NCBI GenBank assembly: GCA_021813505.1
Contig: JAKAKI010000029.1
Coordinates: forward strand, 1-62,135
DNA: 62,135 nt
From: a bacterium
Lineage (GTDB): Bacteria; Zixibacteria; MSB-5A5; WJJR01
Reading direction: 5' to 3'
Shown: positions 42,351-50,191 of the stretch, piece by piece
How the letters are laid out: the number at the start of each line of letters is the position of its first letter
Position numbering within the stretch: the first letter of the stretch is position 1
Notes under the pieces: model-generated
The model's database searches: none
Seen by the model: the letters and a program-made list of their open reading frames with translations, nothing else
What the model was told of the DNA's origin: nothing
Translations under genes and position numbers: made by a program

Positions 42351-45300
42351 ATGGCCGAGAGATTCAATCTGCCAACAACTCAACGTGCCTACACGCTACG
42401 GCTAGCAGGAGCTGATCCGGCGGATCAGTCGTGGCGCGACGCTCTCTGGGCCACACACGAGGCGGTAAACAAGGGTGCGAAAGTGTTCGGCGACTGGCTG
42501 TTAACAATGCGCGGGGGGCTGGATCATCGGCTGGTCGAGACTGAGGATGGGAACAGAAACTCGCGCCGCAGTCTCCTGGCACTCTCATGGCTATCGGTCG
42601 AATCCGCGATGGGCGCACCAAACGAGTTCATTGTCGCACATACTCTGGACCGGAAGAGTGGCGAACGTAGCAATTGGCAAACAGTGCCAGCTTTAGAGCG
42701 CATCCTGAAAAGGCGAGGGCTTCCTGATGATGAGATTGCATCCTGGATTAGCGACTGCAAGTCGTCGCTTTCTGCAGGCATCCGGGAAGATGCAGTATGG
42801 GTCAACCGTGGCGATGCGTTTGACAAGAGAGCCTCCCAGGCTGGAGAAGGATTCACGAGTGACGATGTCTGGGACTTCCTAGGGCGATTCTTCGGTGCAC
42901 CCAGCAACTACACCAAGATGGAAGTCGACGATGGCGATGACGAGAACACCAGCTCGCCCAAACCACGCGCCGACGAGAAGGACCTCGTGCAAGACGCCGG
43001 GCAGTGGCTGAGCAGCCGTTTCGGCACGGGCAAGGGTGCCGACTTCGGCACTATGGCATCCGTGTACGAACGTATCACCGCGTGGACCAAAGGCGCACAG
43101 CACGGGGCGGACGGCAAGACAGTGATCTCCTCGCTCGCAAGGGACCTAACATCACATTGGTCAATCTCGTGTGACCTTACGGGTGTTCTTGGCTTGATTA
43201 GCGGGCCCGGATACAAGAGCGCGACGCGTAATGTCCTAGCTGCGATTGCGCGCCAAGGTGTTGTTTCGTCCGAGGATATTGACCGGCTGAGGGCGAGTGC
43301 GGAGCTGGATGCGCGTAAGTGCGGTGCAAAGAAAGGTGCGAAGGGGCGGCGGACTTACTCAGATGCCGTATTGGCTGACGCGGAATCCGCCTGTGGATTC
43401 ACGTACCTGCAAGACGGTGGACCTGCCCGGCATTCCGAATTCGCGGTGATGCTCGACCACGCAGCCCGTCGCGTTTCTTCTGCCCATTCCTGGATCAAGC
43501 TCGCTGAAGCACGAAGGCGTGAGTTCGACAGCGACGCAAGAAAGATCGAGGCCGTTCCTGCCCCAGTAAGGGCATGGTTGAACCACTATTGTGAAACTCG
43601 CTCCATCGCTTCCGGATCATTGGAGTCGTACCGAATTCGAAAACGAGCGACGGATGGGTGGCGGGAAATCGTCAAATCCTGGACGAAGATTGGGTGCCTG
43701 ACAGAGAGTGACCGGATTACTGCCGCCCGGGCGTTACAGGACGAAATCGAGAAGTTCGGGGATATTCAACTATTCGAAGCCCTTGCATCCGATGATGCGC
43801 TCCAAGTCTGGAGACGAGACGGCATCGCGGACCCGCAGCCACTGCTCGACTACGTCGCTGCTATCACGGCTGAGGCGAGCAAACGGCGCTTCAAGGTGCC
43901 GGCATATCGTCACCCCGATCTTCTCCGTCATCCCGTCTTCTGTGACTTCGGTTGCTCGCGATGGAAGATCAGTTTCCAAGTACACGAGGCGAAGAAGAAA
44001 GGGTTGCCAGAAACGCAGGGCCGGGATTGGAACAGGCTCCTCCTGGCGGTATGGCAAAATGGCACCATCTCTGACACGGTGTTGCGTTGGCAGTCGAGGC
44101 GCCTGACCCACGACTTGGGCATGGCCCGTCAAGGGGCGAGTGAGCAGCAAGCGTCAGAGAGCATCACACGCAATGACCGCCTCGGGCGGGCCGCGGCAGG
44201 TCTGCGGGCGAACGCTGCTGCAGAGATCAAAGGGATATTTCAACAGAAGGACTGGAATGGCCGGTTGCAAGCCCCACGTGCTCAACTTCACGAGCTGGCA
44301 ACGCGCGTCACGCGCCACGGATGGGACGCCAAGGCACAAGTCATGCGCGACCGCATCCGCTGGCTGATCTCCTTCACGGCGCGTTTGCAGCCACAAGGTC
44401 CCTGGCTCGAATTCGCTGGCCGGAGCGGGCTTCACACAAACCCCAAGTACTGGCCCCACGCAATGCTCAACAAAGCGCGCACCAAACAGGCTCGCCTGAT
44501 CCTCTCCCGCCTCCCCGCTCTGCGCGTCCTCTCAGTTGATCTTGGCCACCGGTATGCGGCGGCGTGCGCGGTGTGGGAAGCTCTGAGCGCACGACAGATG
44601 GCGGAGGCTTGCCGCGCCGCCGGGCAACGCATCCCGATCCCTGAGGACCTTTGCCAACACCTCATCACTAACGGGCGAACCGTGATCTACCGGCGCATCG
44701 GGGCGGATCAGATTGTCGATGCAAAATCCGGAGAGGTGAAGCCGCACCCAGCTCCATGGGCAAGGCTCGACCGCCAATTTCTCATTAAGCTACAGGGTGA
44801 GTACGAGGTGGCGCGCAGGGCCAGCCCGGAGGAGATCGAGGCGGTTGAGCGGTTGGAACGCCAAATGGGCCGCGGGTCACCAGAGAAACGATCCAAGAGG
44901 GTGGATGATCTGATGTCCGATGCGGTCCGAATGGTCCGCGTCGCCATCCAACGCCACGGCCGCCGTGCGCGCATCGCTTACAATCTGACTGCCTCGAAGA
45001 AGCTGCTGCCGGGCGCCCGAGAAGAGAAGATTACCGCAGGAGGATTGGAGGACCTTCTCACCGATACGCTCGTGGACTGGTATCTCCTTGCCACGGATGC
45101 TCGATGGACCGACAATCCTGCACGAAAGCTCTGGACAACGCACATACAACCGCTCCCGGGCGGGTTCCCCCTACCCGAACCCCGAGAGGAAACCGAAGAC
45201 GTAGAGACATCTGTCCGGAAAAAACCTGAGAAGGAACTCGAGGCTAAGATCAAGCTGATTGCGGTCGAAGTGGCCAAGCACGATCGGATGAAACTGCATA

Positions 45301-46544
45301 TTCTCTGGGCAACATACTGGAGGCAGGAGGACACCCAATGGCGGGGGCGCCTGCGATGGCTTCGAGACTGGATTCTGCCTCGCAAATCGAAAGTGACGGG
45401 CGCCATTCGTCATGTCGGCGGTCTTTCGTTGCAGCGAATCGCCACGATCAAGTCTCTCTACCAGGTCCAGAAAGCCTTTCGGATGCGGCCTGACCCAGAT
45501 GACCTGCGGAAGAACATCCCTGAAAAGGGCGATGATACACTTACTGGATTCGGCCAGAGCGTACTCGACACTATGGAGCGGATGCGTGAAAACCGCGTGA
45601 AACAACTGGCCAGCCGCATTGTTGAGGCCGCTCTCGGCATCGGATTCGAGCAGCCCAAGAATAACGGAAGAGATCCCAGGCGACCCAGAGAGAGAATCCG
45701 GAACGCTCGCTTTGCCCCCTGCCATGCTGTCGTCATCGAGAACCTACAGAACTACCGCCCGGAAGAGACTCGTACCCGGCGCGAGAATCGCCAGCTCATG
45801 TCGTGGTCTTCGGGCAAAGTCAGGGACTACCTGTCTGAGGCCTGCCAGCTGAACGGCCTGCACATGCGCGAAGTGAGCGCTGGCTACACATCGCGTCAGG
45901 ATTCTCGCACTGGTGCACCCGGTGTGCGATGTGTCGACGTGCCCGTCGCAGAGTTTATGGAATCGTCGCTCTGGAAGCGTGATGCAGCTCGCGCGGCGAA
46001 GAAGGGGCAAGGGAAAGGGGACGAGCGCGATCGGTACATCCTCGAACTGCGGGATCTGGCCGAGAAAAGCCGCAGCGACAATCCGGTACTTCTGCGGAAG
46101 ATCCTCAGAATACCTGCTAGAGGCGGGGATATCTTCGTCTCGGCAGACCGCAGTTCCCCCGCGGCAAATGGACTACAGGCGGACCTCAACGCCGCGGCGA
46201 ACATCGGCCTCAAGGCCCTTCTCGACCCGGATTGGCCGGGACGATGGTGGCATGTTCCCTGCATCACCGCAACAGGCAAACCGGACGCCGCGAGCACCAA
46301 AGGAAGTCTCGCGATGGACGGAAACCCGATACTCCTGCCCACCACCAATGACGATTCGGATTCAACGAAATCGGCGGCGAAGAAGAAAAGCCTGAAGGGG
46401 GGAAGCGAGGTTATCAATGCCTGGCGGCACGTTTCCTCGAGACCCCTTAGTGAAGGGGAATGGCATGTCTACGCGGCCTATCAAAACATCGTCTTGAGGG
46501 ATGTAGTCGGTATCCTACGCTCACAGCTACGCAGGATGGAGTGA
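42351..46544 (+). CDS. cas12b: large Cas12b-like type V-B CRISPR effector
   Basis: A 1,397-residue RNA-guided nuclease. The N-terminus (ALWATHEAVNKGAKVFGDWL) is Cas12b-like. The RuvC parts are VLSVDLGHRYAAA (Asp730), AVVIENLQNYRP (Glu1130) and LQADLNAAANIGL (Asp1278). Between II and III it has ENRQLMSWSSGKVRDYL and GYTSRQDSRTGAPGVRC, the Cas12b Nuc-lobe pattern, and GGDIFVSAD. There is no HNH domain. It is longer than the usual 1,100-1,300 residues; charged low-complexity stretches near 190-215 and 944-965 look like insertions. ATG 42351 has GGAGGAGG upstream; the frame opens at 42225. It is followed by tracrRNA, array, cas4-cas1 and cas2. Confidence 0.93.
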   Translation: MAERFNLPTTQRAYTLRLAGADPADQSWRDALWATHEAVNKGAKVFGDWLLTMRGGLDHRLVETEDGNRNSRRSLLALSWLSVESAMGAPNEFIVAHTLDRKSGERSNWQTVPALERILKRRGLPDDEIASWISDCKSSLSAGIREDAVWVNRGDAFDKRASQAGEGFTSDDVWDFLGRFFGAPSNYTKMEVDDGDDENTSSPKPRADEKDLVQDAGQWLSSRFGTGKGADFGTMASVYERITAWTKGAQHGADGKTVISSLARDLTSHWSISCDLTGVLGLISGPGYKSATRNVLAAIARQGVVSSEDIDRLRASAELDARKCGAKKGAKGRRTYSDAVLADAESACGFTYLQDGGPARHSEFAVMLDHAARRVSSAHSWIKLAEARRREFDSDARKIEAVPAPVRAWLNHYCETRSIASGSLESYRIRKRATDGWREIVKSWTKIGCLTESDRITAARALQDEIEKFGDIQLFEALASDDALQVWRRDGIADPQPLLDYVAAITAEASKRRFKVPAYRHPDLLRHPVFCDFGCSRWKISFQVHEAKKKGLPETQGRDWNRLLLAVWQNGTISDTVLRWQSRRLTHDLGMARQGASEQQASESITRNDRLGRAAAGLRANAAAEIKGIFQQKDWNGRLQAPRAQLHELATRVTRHGWDAKAQVMRDRIRWLISFTARLQPQGPWLEFAGRSGLHTNPKYWPHAMLNKARTKQARLILSRLPALRVLSVDLGHRYAAACAVWEALSARQMAEACRAAGQRIPIPEDLCQHLITNGRTVIYRRIGADQIVDAKSGEVKPHPAPWARLDRQFLIKLQGEYEVARRASPEEIEAVERLERQMGRGSPEKRSKRVDDLMSDAVRMVRVAIQRHGRRARIAYNLTASKKLLPGAREEKITAGGLEDLLTDTLVDWYLLATDARWTDNPARKLWTTHIQPLPGGFPLPEPREETEDVETSVRKKPEKELEAKIKLIAVEVAKHDRMKLHILWATYWRQEDTQWRGRLRWLRDWILPRKSKVTGAIRHVGGLSLQRIATIKSLYQVQKAFRMRPDPDDLRKNIPEKGDDTLTGFGQSVLDTMERMRENRVKQLASRIVEAALGIGFEQPKNNGRDPRRPRERIRNARFAPCHAVVIENLQNYRPEETRTRRENRQLMSWSSGKVRDYLSEACQLNGLHMREVSAGYTSRQDSRTGAPGVRCVDVPVAEFMESSLWKRDAARAAKKGQGKGDERDRYILELRDLAEKSRSDNPVLLRKILRIPARGGDIFVSADRSSPAANGLQADLNAAANIGLKALLDPDWPGRWWHVPCITATGKPDAASTKGSLAMDGNPILLPTTNDDSDSTKSAAKKKSLKGGSEVINAWRHVSSRPLSEGEWHVYAAYQNIVLRDVVGILRSQLRRME

Positions 46545-46593
46545 GCGTGGTCCGTCTCTCCGACAATCCTACGTCAGTATGAACGGATAGTTC

Positions 46594-46622
46594 TTGACGA
46601 ACGAGTATTTCATGTATAGAAT
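46594..46622 (+). promoter_or_regulatory. promoter of the predicted tracrRNA
   Basis: TTGACG (46594-46599), 17-base spacer, TAGAAT (46617-46622). It sits 50 bases after cas12b and directly before the anti-repeat region, so transcription would start near 46629. Confidence 0.65.
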
Positions 46623-46628
46623 TAAGAA

Positions 46629-46722
46629 CCTCTCTATAGGAGAGTGATTTGAACACCACGGTCTGTGTCTTCGCCGTCAAAAAGCATTGCCACCGTGGAG
46701 TCGATCAGATGTGCGCCCGGTC
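46629..46722 (+). ncRNA. predicted tracrRNA of the type V-B locus
   Basis: Two segments match the complement of the CRISPR repeat. At 46695-46718 the sequence GTGGAGTCGATCAGATGTGC and the following GCCC carry CGATCAG and GTGCGCC, which can pair with the 5'-to-middle part of the repeat. At 46665-46675 GTGTCTTCGCC can pair with the repeat 3' end GGCTGACAC with a small bulge. A 7-bp stem CCACGGT/ACCGTGG (46656-46662, 46692-46698) encloses the region. A split anti-repeat with the main pairing at the 3' end, about 90 nt long, is the layout of known Cas12b tracrRNAs. The ends are estimates. Confidence 0.7.
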
Positions 46723-46929
46723 AGGGACGCGCGGAGGAGTTTCCGTAGCCGCGAGTGCGTCAGTGGTGCATAGGGGTGCCCGGTACGCTCGCAGAGTCGG
46801 AAGGTGTTCAGCCAAGGGAGGTTAGGGCGAGTCGATGAGGACAGTCAGCCAATCTAACCCCGTGAAAACCGGTCACGCTCGCACGACGGACGATAATCGT
46901 TTGTCCAGCAAGGAGTTGACAGGGCGGCT
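46723..46929 (+). other. CRISPR leader region
   Basis: About 200 bases between the predicted tracrRNA and the first repeat, without a gene. It holds further partial repeat-complement words, GTGTTCAGCCAAGGGAGG near 46805 and GTCAGCC near 46844. A promoter for the array is expected here; TTGTCCAGCAAGGAGTTGACAG lies directly before the first repeat but I see no full -35/-10 pair. Confidence 0.5.
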
Positions 46930-47921
46930 GGCGCCGAATTCGGCGCACTCCTGATCGGCTGACACACCGGATTGGTCACAACGTCCTTGACCGCTTGTGG
47001 GCGCCGAATTCGGCGCACTCCTGATCGGCTGACACATCAGCATCCCCCTCGGCACGAATGGCGGAGGGCGGGCGCCGAATTCGGCGCACTCCTGATCGGC
47101 TGACACACCAGGTTCCCATACCTGAGATCGCCGACGCTATCGGCGCCGAATTCGGCGCACTCCTGATCGGCTGACACGGCGGGTCTCGTTGGCGCGGTGC
47201 ATGTCAACGCCAGGGCGCCGAATTCGGCGCACTCCTGATCGGCTGACACCCCGGTGCCGGGAGTTGCAAGCCGAAAGCCTTTATTGGCGCCGAATTCGGC
47301 GCACTCCTGATCGGCTGACACGTAAATGGCTTTCCCCGTTGCGGCCTTGGCCAGGTGGCGCCGAATTCGGCGCACTCCTGATCGGCTGACACGTCCGATG
47401 TCTGCAGGAATGTCTGCAAGAGACGTGGGCGCCGAATTCGGCGCACTCCTGATCGGCTGACACTTGCCGACACGGGACATTGTCGCCGGTTTGAGTTGGC
47501 GCCGAATTCGGCGCACTCCTGATCGGCTGACACGGGAGCGGCCAATCCATCCCACCCGGAGAATCTTCGGCGCCGAATTCGGCGCACTCCTGATCGGCTG
47601 ACACGCCTGCGGTGGCTATGAGATTGAGGGCGGCATCGAGGCGCCGAATTCGGCGCACTCCTGATCGGCTGACACTTCCTGAAACAATGGGGCGCGTGGC
47701 AGGACGGATCGGCGCCGAATTCGGCGCACTCCTGATCGGCTGACACCTGTCGATCTGGAGGTTCTCCTGCCGCAGGACTCTCGGCGCCGAATTCGGCGCA
47801 CTCCTGATCGGCTGACACCGTCCGCCCCGAGCGCAAAGAGACGGCGACACCGGAGCATACGGCCAGAAAAGTCTTCCCCCTCAAAGGCGCCGAATTCGGC
47901 GCACTCCTGATCGGCTGACAC
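46930..47921 (+). CRISPR. CRISPR array, 14 repeats of 36 bp, 13 spacers
   Basis: Identical 36-bp repeats begin at 46930, 47000, 47071, 47142, 47214, 47286, 47357, 47428, 47498, 47569, 47640, 47711, 47783 and 47886. On the plus strand each starts with a palindrome (GGCGCCGAATTCGGCGC...) and ends in CTGATCGGCTGACAC. Spacers are 34-36 nt except the last, which is 67. The plus strand is the likely crRNA strand because Cas12b repeats end in a similar G-x-C-A-C next to the spacer and the tracrRNA pairs with it. No repeat shows decay at either end. Spacer targets cannot be judged here. Confidence 0.98.
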
Positions 47922-47926
47922 CAGTT

Positions 47927-47943
47927 GTCCACAAATTGTGGAC
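47927..47943. repeat. perfect 8-bp inverted repeat after the array
   Basis: GTCCACAA-A-TTGTGGAC lies five bases after the last repeat. Each arm with its flank reads TTGTCCACA-like, close to a DnaA box or to a dyad operator. It is not followed by a T-run. The rest of the gap to cas4-cas1 (to 48096) holds only a GAGGT ribosome binding site before the ATG. Confidence 0.6.
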
Positions 47944-48096
47944 GACTCCCTCATTTGGCTTGCACTCGGATTGGCCTCCCCGGATGGCAACCAAGCGCAC
48001 GGCTATGGGCAGGGCTAATCAGGCACTATCCCGCATCCGATAATCCAAAGGCGTGCACCTTCTTGCAACCGCACCCCGTTGTGAGGTAATCGAATC

Positions 48097-49824
48097 ATGC
48101 CGAATGCGGGATTGAACGATGGAGAGCCAATCCTCTGGCCAGCCCGAAACATTGCGGAGTACGCCTATTGCCCCCGGCTATTCTATCTGATGGAGGTCGA
48201 GGGGCTATTCGTTCCCAGTGCCGACACCGAGATGGGCAAGGCCGTTCACGAGCGCGTCGACCAGCCCAGTGCGGAGGCCAATGATCGATCGGATACCGAC
48301 GCACCGAGGTCTGTACGAAGTTTGGTGCTGTCCAGCCCTGGCCTTGCCTTGACCGCCACTTTGGATCTCGCCGAAATCCAAGGAACCGTCGCCGTCCCTG
48401 TCGAATATCGGAAAGGCCGTCCGCGAAGGCGCGCACCGGAGCGGCCCGAAAGCGCACCAGAGGATGCCATCATCCCTCCCACTGCGCCTGAGCCATGGCC
48501 AACAGATAGAATCCAAGTGGGATTGCAGGCCATCCTCCTGGAGGAAAGCGGGTACCAAGTTCCTCGTGCCGTCCTGTATTACGCCGCCGAGCGCCACCGC
48601 CTTGAAATACCGGTGGACTACAAGCTGAAGAACGACGCGCTCTTCGTTTTGGACGCTGCCAAGGGATGCTCACAGGGCGCGCGCCCCCTTCCGCTTGTTA
48701 ACGACGAGCGCTGCCTCGGCTGTTCGCTTCAACCCCTATGCTTACCTGATGAAATCAACCTGCAGCGGGACACATCGTTGTCCGGTCAACAGCCCCGCAG
48801 GAAGCTGTGGCCCCCGCGCGACGACGGCATACACGTGGTTGCACAGGCACAGGCAACAAAAATCGGCGTGAGCGGACTGTCGCTGATCTTCAAGAACAAG
48901 GATGGGATCATCGTCAAGAAGTCGCCGTTGGTAAATGTGGAGAGTCTCTCGTTGCTGGGCGCAGTCCAAGTTTCCACGCAGGCTATGCATACCCTCGCGG
49001 ATCGAGGTATCCCAGTAGCCTTTCTGTCCGCGGCCGGCCGCCTTGTCGCGATGGTCGATCCGCTCGACTCCGTGAGCGCGCACGTGCGAACGGCACAGGT
49101 CAGGCGGTTTGATGACCCGCAAACTTGCCTGGAGATATCGCGCGCTTTGATCTCGTCAAAGATCACGAATCAGCGGACTCTGCTCATGCGCAATCACGCG
49201 TCACTCCCCAACGACGTGGCGATCACGCTTGCGACCGAAGCTGAGCGTGCCTCGACGGCGGCCACTCTTGATGAGGTTCGCGGCCACGAGGGCCAAGCGG
49301 CGGCTGTGTACTTCGCCCACTTCGCCGGCATGTTCAGCGGCCCGGTTGCCACTGAGTTCGACAGCAACGGGCGTCAGCGGCGGCCACCGCCCGATCCAAT
49401 CAACTCCTGCATTTCTCTTGCCTACTCGATGCTGGTTCATGAGTGTGTTGCGGCGCTTCGACATGCACGGCTCGAACCGTCGATCGGCGCGTTCCACGTT
49501 TCACGGCCAGGAAGGCCGGCCCTCGCCCTCGATTTGATGGAACCGTTCCGACCGCTCATTGCCGATTCGGTAGCGGTCTCGGCCTTCAATCGCAACGAAC
49601 TAGGCGAGGGGCATTTCCTTCGAACCGCGGCGGGCTGCTCCCTGACTGAGGCCGGAAGACGGGCATTCTTTAGCCTGTACGGCCGGAGAATGGACACAGA
49701 AATCACGCATCCTGCATTCAAATACTGCCTGAGTTACAGGCGAATGATCATCCTTCATGCCCGCATGGTCGCGGCTTGGTTGCTGGACGAGATCCCAACT
49801 CTCTCCTTCCTGACAACGCGCTGA
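48097..49824 (+). CDS. cas4-cas1: Cas4-Cas1 fusion (spacer acquisition)
   Basis: A 575-residue fusion. The Cas4 part (1-220) has the four FeS cysteines (Cys25 in AYCPRLFYL; Cys205, Cys208, Cys214 in RCLGCSLQPLC) and the nuclease residues Asp90, Glu103 and Lys106 (PVEYRKG). The Cas1 part (from about 235) has Glu397 (RGHEGQAAA), His466 (GAFHVSRPG) and Asp478 (ALDLMEPFRP), the metal-binding triad of the integrase. Cas4 trims and orients prespacers by their PAM. Fusions of this kind are usual in type V-B and some I-U loci. cas2 follows after 18 bases. Confidence 0.96.
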   Translation: MPNAGLNDGEPILWPARNIAEYAYCPRLFYLMEVEGLFVPSADTEMGKAVHERVDQPSAEANDRSDTDAPRSVRSLVLSSPGLALTATLDLAEIQGTVAVPVEYRKGRPRRRAPERPESAPEDAIIPPTAPEPWPTDRIQVGLQAILLEESGYQVPRAVLYYAAERHRLEIPVDYKLKNDALFVLDAAKGCSQGARPLPLVNDERCLGCSLQPLCLPDEINLQRDTSLSGQQPRRKLWPPRDDGIHVVAQAQATKIGVSGLSLIFKNKDGIIVKKSPLVNVESLSLLGAVQVSTQAMHTLADRGIPVAFLSAAGRLVAMVDPLDSVSAHVRTAQVRRFDDPQTCLEISRALISSKITNQRTLLMRNHASLPNDVAITLATEAERASTAATLDEVRGHEGQAAAVYFAHFAGMFSGPVATEFDSNGRQRRPPPDPINSCISLAYSMLVHECVAALRHARLEPSIGAFHVSRPGRPALALDLMEPFRPLIADSVAVSAFNRNELGEGHFLRTAAGCSLTEAGRRAFFSLYGRRMDTEITHPAFKYCLSYRRMIILHARMVAAWLLDEIPTLSFLTTR

Positions 49825-49842
49825 ACCCTTACGTGTGCCACC

Positions 49843-50133
49843 ATGCGTCACTGTTTCCTCGTCTGCTACGACATCCGGAATGACAAAAGACTGCGCCGGG
49901 TGTTCAAGTTGATGAAGGGTTACGGAGAGCACTGGCAGTTCTCCATCTTCTTCTGCGTACTGAAGGAAATCGACCGGGTCCGCCTCCAATCCGATCTTGA
50001 GAAGACCATGAATCTCAAGGAGGACCAGGTCATGATCATCAATCTTGGTCCCAATGAGCACTCTGCCCGCCACTCGACAACCGTACTTGGACCGGGTCTG
50101 CCCAAGGGCGATCAGGGTACAGTCGTTATCTAA
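49843..50133 (+). CDS. cas2: CRISPR-associated protein Cas2
   Basis: A 96-residue Cas2. The first strand FLVCYDIRNDKRLRRVFKLM with its conserved aspartate, then GYGEHWQFSIFFCVL, is the family pattern. It forms the central dimer of the Cas1-Cas2 integrase. It is the last gene of the CRISPR locus; a poly-C run follows the stop codon before the kinase gene. Confidence 0.96.
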   Translation: MRHCFLVCYDIRNDKRLRRVFKLMKGYGEHWQFSIFFCVLKEIDRVRLQSDLEKTMNLKEDQVMIINLGPNEHSARHSTTVLGPGLPKGDQGTVVI

Positions 50134-50191
50134 GCCCCCCCCCCATTTCCCCCTGTTCTTATGACATCCTGGGCGTATATTTCAAACGAAC

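Noticed and set aside
42351-46544. Cas9 or a TnpB/IscB-type transposon nuclease
   Set aside because: There is no HNH domain or bridge-helix pattern of Cas9, and the length, Cas12b motifs, tracrRNA and cas4-cas1-cas2 rule out a stand-alone TnpB.
47819-47885. A hidden degenerate repeat splitting the last spacer
   Set aside because: Only about eight bases resemble the repeat end; the palindrome and middle are absent, so it is not counted as a repeat.
46873-47990. Long minus-strand frames with repeated VSADQECAEFGA peptides
   Set aside because: They are translations of the CRISPR repeats; the period follows the repeat-spacer unit and no ribosome binding site or family supports a protein.
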